From: Bradyrhizobium nivariense
GTDB taxonomy: Bacteria > Pseudomonadota > Alphaproteobacteria > Rhizobiales > Xanthobacteraceae
Assembly: GCF_029846715.1 (NCBI RefSeq)
Contig: NZ_JARVWW010000020.1
Span: 1-64,000, forward strand
Direction: 5' to 3'
Length of the DNA stretch: 64,000 nt
This document shows positions 49,537-57,732 of this stretch, one piece after another. The notes below the pieces were generated by a model. That model ran no database searches, was not told the origin of the DNA, and was given only the letters and a program-made list of their open reading frames with translations. The position numbers and the translations under genes are program-made. The stretch's first letter is position 1, and every line of letters starts with the position of its first letter.

Positions 49537-51693
49537 ATGAGCCGCATTCCCAATTTTGCAGACATCGCCTTCGAGCGCATCGCCACCGCCGCACCCGCCG
49601 GCAGCGCCGAGCCGTGGCTGACGCCCGAGGGCATCCTGGTGAAGCCCACCTATGGCGAGGCGGATCTGGCCGGCCTCGATTTCCTCCAGACCTATCCGGG
49701 CATCGCCCCGTACCTGCGCGGCCCCTACCCGACCATGTATGTCAACCAGCCCTGGACCGTCAGGCAATATGCCGGCTTCTCCACGGCGGAGGATTCCAAC
49801 GCGTTCTACCGCCGCAACCTCGCGGCGGGCCAGAAGGGTCTTTCGGTCGCCTTCGATCTCGCCACCCATCGCGGCTATGACAGCGATCATCCGCGCGTCG
49901 GCGGCGACGTCGGCATGGCCGGCGTTGCCATCGATTCCATCTACGACATGCGCACGCTGTTTGCGGGGATTCCGCTCGACCAGATGAGCGTGTCCATGAC
50001 CATGAACGGCGCGGTGCTGCCGATCCTCGCGCTCTATGTCGCCGCCGCGGGCGAACAGGGCGTCGCGCCGGAAAAGCTCTCAGGGACTATTCAGAACGAC
50101 ATTCTGAAAGAGTTCATGGTGCGCAACACCTATATCTATCCGCCCGCGCCCTCGATGCGGATCATCTCGGACATTTTTGCGTACACCTCGCAAAAAATGC
50201 CGAAATACAATTCGATCTCGATCTCCGGCTATCACATGCAGGAGGCCGGGGCGACGCAGGACCTCGAGCTCGCCTATACGCTTGCCGACGGCGTCGAATA
50301 TCTGCGCGCCGGCCTTGCAGCGGGCCTCGATGTCGACCGCTTTGCGCCGCGCCTGTCGTTCTTCTGGGCGACCGGAATGAACTTCTTCATGGAAGTGGCC
50401 AAGATGCGCGCCGCGCGGCTGCTGTGGGCGAAGCTGCTGAAGCCGTTCAATCCCAGGGATCCGCGCTCGCTGTCGCTGCGCACGCATTGCCAGACCTCGG
50501 GCTGGTCGCTGACCGCGCAGGACGTCTTCAACAACGTGATGCGCACGACGGTGGAGGCGATGGCGGCGACGCAGGGCCACACCCAGTCGCTGCACACCAA
50601 CGCGCTCGACGAGGCGCTCGCACTTCCGACCGATTTCTCGGCCCGCATCGCCCGCAACACCCAGCTCTTCCTGCAACAGGAGAGCGGCACCACCCGCATC
50701 ATCGACCCCTGGGGCGGCTCGTATTATGTCGAGCGTCTCACGCGCGACCTCGCTGCGAAGGCCTGGGGCCACATCCAGGAGGTCGAGGAGCTCGGCGGCA
50801 TGGCCAAGGCGATCGAGGCCGGCGTGCCGAAGCTGCGCATCGAGGAGGCCTCGGCCAAGACCCAGGCCCGGATCGATGCCGGCAAGCAGGCGGTGATCGG
50901 CGTCAACAAGTACAAGCCGACGGATGAGGCACCGATCGACATCCTCAAGGTCGACAACACCAATGTCCGCCGGCTCCAGATCGACAAGCTGACGCGGCTG
51001 AAATCCGAGCGCAACCAGACCGATGTCGACGCCGCGCTCGCCGCGCTGACGCGCTCGGCCGGCGAAGGCAACGGCAATCTGTTGGCGCTCGCCATCGACG
51101 CGGCGCGGGCGAAGGCGACTGTCGGCGAAATCTCGGACGCAATGGAAAAGGTGTTCGGCCGCCACCGTGCCGAGATCAAGTCCATCACCGGCGTCTACAA
51201 GCGGGAGGCGTCCAGCATGGGTAACCGGGTCGAGAAGGTTCAGGCGCTGATCGACGCCTTCGAGGAGGCGGAAGGCCGCCGCCCGCGCATCCTGGTCGCC
51301 AAGATCGGCCAGGACGGCCACGACCGCGGCCAGAAGGTGATCGCCTCGGCGTTTGCCGACATCGGCTTCGACGTCGACATCGGGCCGCTGTTCGCCACCG
51401 CAGACGAAGCCGCCCGGCAGGCGGTCGAGAACGACGTCCACATCCTCGGCGTCTCCTCTCTCGCCGCCGCCCACCTCACCGCCGTGCCGGAATTGAAGGC
51501 CGCGCTGAAGAAGCAGGGCCGCGACGACATCATGATCATCATCGGCGGCGTGGTGCCGCCGCAGGACTACGACACGCTCTATGCGGCCGGCGCCGAAGCG
51601 ATCTTCCCGCCGGGCACCGTGATCGCGGATGCGGCCGAGGAGCTGATCCGCAAGCTGAATGCGCGTCTCGGACATAGCGAGGCGGCGGAGTAG
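49537..51693 (+). CDS. scpA: Methylmalonyl-CoA mutase, catalytic (alpha) subunit
   Basis: A 718-residue B12-dependent mutase. The ATG at 49537 (MSRIPNFADIAF) is my choice; frames from 49510 or 49525 exist. Features are GIAPYLRGPYPTMYVNQPWTVRQYAGFSTAEDSNAFYRRNL, SVSMTMNGAVLPILA, and the C-terminal cobalamin domain with KIGQDGHDRGQKV (DxHxxG) near residue 600 and IIIGGVVPPQDYDTL. It interconverts (R)-methylmalonyl-CoA and succinyl-CoA. It works with MutA and is protected by MeaB, encoded 4.2 kb downstream. Confidence 0.95.
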   Translation: MSRIPNFADIAFERIATAAPAGSAEPWLTPEGILVKPTYGEADLAGLDFLQTYPGIAPYLRGPYPTMYVNQPWTVRQYAGFSTAEDSNAFYRRNLAAGQKGLSVAFDLATHRGYDSDHPRVGGDVGMAGVAIDSIYDMRTLFAGIPLDQMSVSMTMNGAVLPILALYVAAAGEQGVAPEKLSGTIQNDILKEFMVRNTYIYPPAPSMRIISDIFAYTSQKMPKYNSISISGYHMQEAGATQDLELAYTLADGVEYLRAGLAAGLDVDRFAPRLSFFWATGMNFFMEVAKMRAARLLWAKLLKPFNPRDPRSLSLRTHCQTSGWSLTAQDVFNNVMRTTVEAMAATQGHTQSLHTNALDEALALPTDFSARIARNTQLFLQQESGTTRIIDPWGGSYYVERLTRDLAAKAWGHIQEVEELGGMAKAIEAGVPKLRIEEASAKTQARIDAGKQAVIGVNKYKPTDEAPIDILKVDNTNVRRLQIDKLTRLKSERNQTDVDAALAALTRSAGEGNGNLLALAIDAARAKATVGEISDAMEKVFGRHRAEIKSITGVYKREASSMGNRVEKVQALIDAFEEAEGRRPRILVAKIGQDGHDRGQKVIASAFADIGFDVDIGPLFATADEAARQAVENDVHILGVSSLAAAHLTAVPELKAALKKQGRDDIMIIIGGVVPPQDYDTLYAAGAEAIFPPGTVIADAAEELIRKLNARLGHSEAAE

Positions 51694-51716
51694 TTCGGCC
51701 GCCGCTCGGCGCTTTT

Positions 51717-52541
51717 ATGGATACTCAAGTGACATATCGAGCAAATGCGTACGCAGGCTTGCTCTTGCGCACCATCGCCACGCTATCGGCCGTTGCAGCG
51801 ATCGCCCTGGTCTCGCCGTCTCTCGCCGCCGACCCCAAACCCGACACCGTCGTGAAGAACAAGAGCATCGAGGCCCGCGTATTCCTCGACGACAAGATCA
51901 AGGTCGACACGGCGCTTGCGGCCGATTGCCTGGCTGAAGGCAAGAAATGGCTCGACAAGAACGCGTCCGAGGCCGCCGCCTCGCGCAAAGAGGACCCGCA
52001 ATTCTTCAAGGATGGCGGCTGGGACTTTGTGCGCAAATACGACATCCGCTCCATCGTCGCCGAGCGCTATGTCAGCATTCTCCGCAACGACTACATGGAC
52101 ACCCATGGTGCCCATCCCAACTCGGACGTGAACACGATCCTGTGGGACAAGGCCGAGAACAAGCGCATCTCGATCCGCCCGTTCTTCGCTGAGACCGCCG
52201 ACAACGGGGCGACCATGAAGGCGATGGTGAAGGCGGTGATCGCATCGCTCAAGGTCGAGAAGAAGAAGCGCGACGCCAGCGCGACCGCGACCGACGAATG
52301 GTTCAAGAGCGTGGAGCCGAGCCTGCTCAAGATCGGCGCGGTGACGCTCGCGCCATCGACTGAAGCCGCTAGGAGTTCCGGTCTCACCTTCCATTACCCG
52401 CCCTATGCAGTCGGGCCCTACGCCGAGGGCGAATATGTCGCATTCGTGCCGTGGGAAACGCTGAAGCCTTATCTCACCGCGGAAGGCGCCCGCATCTTCG
52501 GCGGCGCGCGGCCGAAGGGCGACGCGGAGGAGCCGCAGTGA
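51717..52541 (+). CDS. Exported DUF3298/RsiV-like protein
   Basis: A 274-residue protein with an N-terminal export signal (ATLSAVAAIALVSPSLAADP, cleavage near residue 38). The mature part matches the DUF4163-DUF3298 pattern. It has a first sandwich (VVKNKSIEARVFLDDKIKVDTALAADCLAEGKKWLDK), then YVSILRNDYMDTHGAHPNSDVNTILWDK, and a second unit FHYPPYAVGPYAEGEYVAFVPWETLKPYL. RsiV in Bacillus uses this fold to sense lysozyme, but this protein has no anti-sigma domain and is likely a periplasmic binding protein. It starts 24 bases after scpA. Confidence 0.8.
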   Translation: MDTQVTYRANAYAGLLLRTIATLSAVAAIALVSPSLAADPKPDTVVKNKSIEARVFLDDKIKVDTALAADCLAEGKKWLDKNASEAAASRKEDPQFFKDGGWDFVRKYDIRSIVAERYVSILRNDYMDTHGAHPNSDVNTILWDKAENKRISIRPFFAETADNGATMKAMVKAVIASLKVEKKKRDASATATDEWFKSVEPSLLKIGAVTLAPSTEAARSSGLTFHYPPYAVGPYAEGEYVAFVPWETLKPYLTAEGARIFGGARPKGDAEEPQ

Positions 52542-52672
52542 TCATGGTTTGAGCGGCGCCGCGTTGCTCACAGCGCGCTGGTAGCGCTACCTTGCAGCGG
52601 CGCTGCAAAGCCGACTAGAATGTCGCCATTGAGAAGAGCGCCCGACGTCACGGGCGCCGCTGGGAGGCATTG

Positions 52673-53665
52673 ATGTCCAAGATTTCGCGCCGCACTTTTG
52701 CGGTTTCTTCTGCTGCGGTTGCGGCATCCGCCGCATTCGGTCTCACACCCGCACTTGCGCAAGCCTATCCGGCGCGGCCGGTCACCGTGATCGTGCCGTG
52801 GGGCGCGGGCGGCGGCACCGACGCGACTGCGCGCATTGTCGCAGCGCTTCTGGAGAAGGATCTCGGTCAGCCCTTCAACGTGGTCAATCGCACCGGCGGC
52901 TCCGGCGTCGTCGGCCATACCGCGATCGCGACCGCGCAACCCGACGGCTACACCATCGGCATGCTCACCGTCGAAATCTCGATGATGCACTGGCAGGGCC
53001 TGACCGAGCTGGCGCCGAAGAGCTACACCCCGCTCGCGCTGATGAACGAGGACCCGCCGGGCATCCAGGTTTCCTCTTCCTCGCCTTACAAGACGGTGAA
53101 GGACCTCGCCGACGCCATCAAGGCCGCGCCTCCGGGCAAGTTCAAGGCCTCCGGCACCGGCCAAGGCGGCATCTGGCATCTCGCGCTGGTCGGCTGGATG
53201 CAGGCGATGGGCCTGCCCGCCAACCAGGTCGCCTGGGTGCCGTCCAACGGCGCCGCGCCCGCGATGCAGGACCTCGCCGCCGGCGGCCTCGACCTCACCA
53301 CCTGCTCGGTACCGGAAGCGCGCGCCATCATCGAGGCCGGCAAGGCCAGGAGCCTTGCCATCATGGCGCCGGCGCGCAATCCGATCTTCAAGGACGTGCC
53401 GACGCTGAAGGAGGCGATGGGCATCGCCTACGCGACCGGCGCCTGGCGCGGCATCGGCGCGCCGAAGAACCTGCCGCCGGAGCTCGCAACGAAGCTCACC
53501 GCGGCGCTGAAGAAGGTCTATGACTCCGCCGAGTTCAAGGACTTCATGAGCAACCGCGGCTTCGGCACCGTGTGGGACGATGCCGGCCAGTTCGGCAGCT
53601 TCATGGACAAGGGCGACGCCCAGATGGGCGAAGCGATGAAGGCGGCGGGTTTGAGCAAGGCGTGA
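52673..53665 (+). CDS. tctC: TctC-type solute-binding protein with Tat-like signal
   Basis: A 330-residue periplasmic receptor of a tripartite tricarboxylate transporter. GGGAGG lies 5 bases before the ATG at 52673. The signal contains SRRTFAV, a twin-arginine motif, which would send the folded protein out through Tat; cleavage is near ALA-QAYPA. Family marks are YPARPVTVIVPWGAGGGTDATARIVAALLEKDLG, NRTGGSGVVGHTAIATAQPDGYTI and the C-terminal KAAG. It is followed by tctB and tctA. Together they import a carboxylate using the ion gradient. Confidence 0.9.
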   Translation: MSKISRRTFAVSSAAVAASAAFGLTPALAQAYPARPVTVIVPWGAGGGTDATARIVAALLEKDLGQPFNVVNRTGGSGVVGHTAIATAQPDGYTIGMLTVEISMMHWQGLTELAPKSYTPLALMNEDPPGIQVSSSSPYKTVKDLADAIKAAPPGKFKASGTGQGGIWHLALVGWMQAMGLPANQVAWVPSNGAAPAMQDLAAGGLDLTTCSVPEARAIIEAGKARSLAIMAPARNPIFKDVPTLKEAMGIAYATGAWRGIGAPKNLPPELATKLTAALKKVYDSAEFKDFMSNRGFGTVWDDAGQFGSFMDKGDAQMGEAMKAAGLSKA

Positions 53666-53671
53666 TTCTTC

Positions 53672-53812
53672 ACCTCTCCTCCGCGCGCGGGGAGAGGTCG
53701 AATTCGAGCTCTGCTCGAATTCGGGTGAGGGAGCTTCCACGAGTCCAACTCTCGCCGTCCTTGCGGGGACTCCCCTCACCCCAACCCTCTCCCCGCAAGC
53801 GGGGCGAGGAGA
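53672..53812. repeat. Composite palindromic repeat between tctC and tctB
   Basis: Left part: GGGGAGAGGTCGAATTCGAG with the inner palindrome CGAATTCGAGCTCTGCTCG. Right part: CCCTCACCCCAACCCTCTCC followed by the hairpin CCCCGCAAGCGGGG. It lies inside an operon and could reduce expression of the membrane subunits relative to the receptor. Confidence 0.7.
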
Positions 53813-53835
53813 ACAGACTTCACAGGATTTCTCCC

Positions 53836-54330
53836 ATGCGCCTTCCCGACTCCGTCACGGGATCGTTTCTCGTCGTGCTCGGCGCAGCTTCTGCCTATGG
53901 CGGCTGGCTGCTGCCGCCGGTGCCGGGGCAGCCGGTCGGCCCCAATGTGTTTCCGCTCGTGATCGGCACGGGCCTTGCGCTGTGCGGGCTGGCGATCGTG
54001 TTCGGTATCGGCCACACCTTCGAGGAGGCGGAAGAGCTGATCCCGCTCGAGGATGGCCAGGCAGCGGCTGCCCCGCCGCCGCAAGGAAAGTTCTACAGCC
54101 TGCGCGCGCTGCTGCCGCCGGCGCTGCTGCTGTTCTACGTGGTCGCGGCCGACCGGCTCGGCTTCATCATCACCGCTGCGATCATGGTCTACGTCACCTC
54201 GACCGCGTTAGGGGCGAAGTGGAAGCTGGCGCTGCCGCTCGCAGCGCTGTCGCCCTTCGCCATCCACCTCATCTTCGGCAAGCTGCTGCGCGTGCCGCTT
54301 CCCGCTGGCCTGTTGCCGACGCCCTGGTGA
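53836..54330 (+). CDS. tctB: TctB-family small membrane subunit
   Basis: A 164-residue protein with four membrane helices, as usual for TctB: VTGSFLVVLGAASAYGGWLL, VFPLVIGTGLALCGLAIVFGI, ALLPPALLLFYVVAADRLGFIITAAIMVYVTS and LAALSPFAIHLIFGKLLRVPLPAGLLP. The conserved PNVFPLVIGTGL segment after helix 1 fits the family. A charged linker (HTFEEAEELIPLED) divides the two pairs of helices. It is four bases upstream of tctA, and the repeat at 53672 separates it from tctC. Confidence 0.88.
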   Translation: MRLPDSVTGSFLVVLGAASAYGGWLLPPVPGQPVGPNVFPLVIGTGLALCGLAIVFGIGHTFEEAEELIPLEDGQAAAAPPPQGKFYSLRALLPPALLLFYVVAADRLGFIITAAIMVYVTSTALGAKWKLALPLAALSPFAIHLIFGKLLRVPLPAGLLPTPW

Positions 54331-54334
54331 TCCG

Positions 54335-55849
54335 ATGCTGAAAACCCTGATCGAAGCGTTCGCGCTGATCTCCACCTGGGAGGTCATCATCGCGATGTTC
54401 GCAGCCTCCGTGTACGGGCTCGTGATCGGCTCGCTGCCAGGCCTGTCGGCGACGATGGCAACCGCCCTGCTCGTCCCCGTTACCTTCTATCTCTCCCCGA
54501 TCGCGGCGATTGCGACCATCGTGGCGGCGTCCTCGATGGCGATCTTCTCCGGCGACATCCCCGGTGCGCTGCTGCGCATCCCCGGTACGCCAGCCTCCGC
54601 CGCCTATGCGGACGAGGCTTACGCCATGACCCGCAAGGGACAGGCCGAGCTGGCGCTCGGGGCCGGCGTGTGGTTCTCGGCCGTCGGCGGCATCGCCGGC
54701 GTGCTGTCGCTGATGATCCTGGCGCCGCCGCTGGCCGAGATCGCGTTGTCGTTCTCGACCTTCGAATATTTCTGGCTGGCGCTGCTCGGCCTGATGTGCG
54801 CGACGCTGGTGGCGCGCTCCTCGCCGGTGAAGGCGATCGCGGGCATGTTCCTCGGCCTACTGGTCTCCTGCATCGGCATCGAAAATCCCGGCGGCGTGCC
54901 GCGCTTCACCTTCGGCCTCACCGATTTGTTCGGCGGCATCGAGCCGATCCCCGCGCTGGTTGGCGTGTTCGCGGTGGCCCAGGTGATGCGCGCGATGCTG
55001 ACGCCCGAGCCTCCGCCGCTGCCGCGGCGAAAATTCGGAAGCATCATGGCCGGCCAGTGGATGCTGACGAAGAAGTATCATTGGCAGATGACGCGCGGAA
55101 ACATCGTCGGCATCATCATCGGCGTGCTGCCCGGCGCCGGCGCCGACATGGCCGCCTGGGTCTCCTACGCGATGTCAAAGCGCTTCTCCAAGGAGCCGGA
55201 AAAGTTCGGCACCGGCCATGTCGAGGGCCTGGTCGAAGCCGGCGCCAGCAACAATGCCAGCATCGCCTCGGGCTGGGTGCCATCATTGCTGTTCGGCATC
55301 CCCGGCGACACCATCGCCGCGATCGCGATCGGCGTGCTCTACATGAAGGGCCTTAACCCGGGGCCGACGCTATTCACCGAGAAAGCGTCGAGCATGTACG
55401 CGATCTACCTGATGTTCATCATCGCGAACATTTTGATGATCCCGCTCGGCATCGCCATGATCCGGATCGCCGCCTACATCCTGCTGGCGCCGCGCTCCGC
55501 CATCATGCCGATCATCATGCTGTGCTGCGCGGTCGGCTCGTTCGCGATCGGCAACAACATGTTCGGCGTCGTCACCGTCGCCGCCTTCGGCATCATCGGC
55601 TATGTCATGGAGGCGAACGGCTATCCCGTCGCCGCGATGGTGCTCGGCATCGTCATGGGCACCATGGTCGAGCAGGCCTTTGTCACCTCCCTGATCAAGT
55701 CCGACGGCAGCATCCTGCCGTTCTTCGAGCGCCCGGTCGCCGCCATCCTCGCCGCCATGGCGATCGGGGCGCTGCTGTGGCCGGTGATGGTCTGGGTGTG
55801 GCGGAAGGTGAAACCGGTGCGGACGGGGGCGGCGGCGACATCCCGGTGA
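54335..55849 (+). CDS. tctA: TctA-family large membrane subunit
   Basis: A 504-residue permease with about 12 helices in two homologous halves. The TctA motifs are YGLVIGSLPGLSATMATALLVPVTFYL near residue 28 and IVGIIIGVLPGAGADMAAWVSYAMSKR near residue 258, the paired G-x-x-PG repeats of the family. It moves the carboxylate delivered by TctC in symport with cations. The operon tctC-tctB-tctA lies between the mutase genes and meaB, which suggests a substrate entering the propionate/methylmalonate route. This is a positional inference. Confidence 0.92.
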   Translation: MLKTLIEAFALISTWEVIIAMFAASVYGLVIGSLPGLSATMATALLVPVTFYLSPIAAIATIVAASSMAIFSGDIPGALLRIPGTPASAAYADEAYAMTRKGQAELALGAGVWFSAVGGIAGVLSLMILAPPLAEIALSFSTFEYFWLALLGLMCATLVARSSPVKAIAGMFLGLLVSCIGIENPGGVPRFTFGLTDLFGGIEPIPALVGVFAVAQVMRAMLTPEPPPLPRRKFGSIMAGQWMLTKKYHWQMTRGNIVGIIIGVLPGAGADMAAWVSYAMSKRFSKEPEKFGTGHVEGLVEAGASNNASIASGWVPSLLFGIPGDTIAAIAIGVLYMKGLNPGPTLFTEKASSMYAIYLMFIIANILMIPLGIAMIRIAAYILLAPRSAIMPIIMLCCAVGSFAIGNNMFGVVTVAAFGIIGYVMEANGYPVAAMVLGIVMGTMVEQAFVTSLIKSDGSILPFFERPVAAILAAMAIGALLWPVMVWVWRKVKPVRTGAAATSR

Positions 55850-55900
55850 TATCGGGCGAGCAACCCTCGCCTGCTCCGCGCGGGCGTTGTAAAGCAGGGC

Positions 55901-56890
55901 ATGGTTGAGAAAAAGCCTTCGCTGGACATCAAATCCCTCGCCCGCGACCTCCGTGCGGGCAGCCGCGCGGCGCTGGCGCGGGCCATCACGCTGGTCGAGA
56001 GCCGGCGCGGCGACCACCAGGCGCTGGCACGCGAGCTGGTGCAGATGCTGTTGCCCGACACCGGCAAGGCGGTCCGCGTCGGCATCACTGGCTCTCCCGG
56101 CGTCGGCAAATCCACCACCATCGACGCGCTCGGCACCCATCTGATCGAGCAGGGCCACAAGGTCGCGGTGCTCGCGGTCGATCCGTCCTCGGCGCGCAGC
56201 GGCGGCTCGATCCTCGGCGACAAGACGCGGATGGCCCGGCTCTCGGCTTCCGACGACGCCTTCATCCGCCCCTCGCCGTCCTCGGGCACCCTCGGGGGTG
56301 TCGCGGCGAAAACGCGCGAGGCGATGCTGCTGTGCGAGGCAGCCGGCTTCGACGTCGTGCTGGTGGAAACGGTCGGCATCGGCCAGTCCGAGACCGCGGT
56401 CTGCGACATGACCGATTTCTTCCTCGCCCTGATGCTGCCGGGCGGCGGCGACGAGCTCCAGGGCATCAAGAAGGGGCTGGTCGAACTCGCCGACATGATC
56501 GCGATCAACAAGGCCGACGGCGACAATCTCAAGCGCGCCAACATCACCGCCGCGGACTATCGCGGCGCGCTGCATATCCTGACGCCGCGCTCCGAGCACT
56601 GGCATCCGCCGGTTGAGACCTATTCGGCGCTGACCGGCGACGGCATCGCGAAGATCTGGCAAAAGGTCCTCGATCACCGCAAGGCCATGAACGCATCCGG
56701 CGATTTCGCCGCGCGGCGGCGCGAGCAGCAGGTGAAATGGATGTGGTCGATGCTGGAGCAGCGCATGCTCGCGCGGCTGCGCAGCGAGGCGTCGGTGCGG
56801 ACCAAGGTGCGGAAGATCGAGATTGAGGTCGCCGATGGCCATCTCACGCCGGCGCTCGCCGCCGAAAAGATTTTGGAGTTGCTGCAATGA
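55901..56890 (+). CDS. meaB: MeaB, methylmalonyl-CoA mutase GTPase chaperone
   Basis: A 329-residue G3E-type GTPase. The P-loop GITGSPGVGKSTTIDAL is near residue 61, followed by VDPSSARSGGSILGDKTRM, ETVGIGQSETAV and the base-specificity NKAD. The C-terminal dimerisation arm contains RRREQQVKWMWSMLEQRM. It gates loading of intact adenosylcobalamin into ScpA and ejects damaged cofactor. Its start follows tctA by 51 bases. The stop overlaps the pyroglutamyl-peptidase start as ATGA. Confidence 0.93.
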   Translation: MVEKKPSLDIKSLARDLRAGSRAALARAITLVESRRGDHQALARELVQMLLPDTGKAVRVGITGSPGVGKSTTIDALGTHLIEQGHKVAVLAVDPSSARSGGSILGDKTRMARLSASDDAFIRPSPSSGTLGGVAAKTREAMLLCEAAGFDVVLVETVGIGQSETAVCDMTDFFLALMLPGGGDELQGIKKGLVELADMIAINKADGDNLKRANITAADYRGALHILTPRSEHWHPPVETYSALTGDGIAKIWQKVLDHRKAMNASGDFAARRREQQVKWMWSMLEQRMLARLRSEASVRTKVRKIEIEVADGHLTPALAAEKILELLQ

Positions 56891-57534
56891 GCGACAAGCT
56901 CCGCATTCTCCTCACCGGCTTCGGCCCGTTCCCCGGCGCGCCCTACAATCCGACCCAGCCGCTGGTCGCCCGGCTGGCGCAATTGCGCCGTCCCGCACTC
57001 GACGATGCCGCGATCTCCAGCCACATCTTCCCGGTCACCTATGCCGCGGTGGACCGGCAATTGCCGGAAGTGCTCGCGAAAGAGAAGCCGGATGCGCTGC
57101 TGATGTTCGGCCTCGCGGCACGAACGCCCTATCTGCGCATCGAGAGCCGCGCGCGCAATGCCGTCACCATGCTCTGGCCCGATGCCGCCAACACCCGATC
57201 GAGCAAGCGCGGCATCGCCGCCAATGCGGAGGCGAAGACGTTCGGGCCGCACACCGCAAGGCTGCTGCGCGCCGCGCGCCTCACCGGCATCGACGCGCGC
57301 CCCTCGCGCGATGCCGGCGCCTATCTCTGCAATTATCTGAGCTGGCGCGCGATCGAGAACGTCAGGGCCGGCGGGCCGAGGCTTGCGGCGTTCATCCATA
57401 TTCCCCTGCTTGCACGCAGCGGCGCCGTGCGCCGCAAGGGGGCGCCGCGGATCACGCTGGAGGAACTGGTGGATGCCGGCGAGGCGATGCTGATGGAAAT
57501 GGTGCAGTTGGCACGGAAGAGGCGCGCTTCGTAA
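56887..57534 (+). CDS. pcp: Pyroglutamyl-peptidase I (C15)
   Basis: A 215-residue cysteine peptidase. The catalytic triad is Glu86 (YLRIESRARN), Cys148 (RDAGAYLCNYLSW) and His171 (FIHIPLLA). The start MSDKLRILLTGFGPFPGAPYNPTQP has the G-F-G-P-F loop of the family. It removes N-terminal pyroglutamate from peptides. Translational coupling to meaB (ATGA) is unusual and has no clear metabolic reason. A repeat element follows the stop directly. Confidence 0.9.
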   Translation: MSDKLRILLTGFGPFPGAPYNPTQPLVARLAQLRRPALDDAAISSHIFPVTYAAVDRQLPEVLAKEKPDALLMFGLAARTPYLRIESRARNAVTMLWPDAANTRSSKRGIAANAEAKTFGPHTARLLRAARLTGIDARPSRDAGAYLCNYLSWRAIENVRAGGPRLAAFIHIPLLARSGAVRRKGAPRITLEELVDAGEAMLMEMVQLARKRRAS

Positions 57535-57535
57535 G

Positions 57536-57620
57536 GTGGGCAAAGGCGCTCTTCCGCCGCGCCCACCATGTATCCGCATCCGTGAGGACGGTGGTGGGCA
57601 CGCTACGCTTTTGCCCCCTA
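57536..57620. repeat. Palindromic repeat GTGGGCAAAGGCG / GCTTTTGCCCCC
   Basis: An 85-bp inverted repeat element with the inner arms GCCCACCAT and GTGGTGGGC. Close in form to the element at 39417. It may stop transcription leaving the meaB-pcp operon. Confidence 0.7.
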
Positions 57621-57732
57621 CGGCACTTTCGCTTGCGTAAACATTTAACCCTACCGCAAACAATCCTCACGCGACCAGCCGCCCTGCGCTACCTAACCGT
57701 CGCGGACCCCCGCGTCCGCCGGAGGACGCGTC

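Noticed and set aside
50080..51675. 531-codon minus-strand frame opposite scpA
   Set aside because: Shadow of a well-defined enzyme gene, with no recognisable domains.
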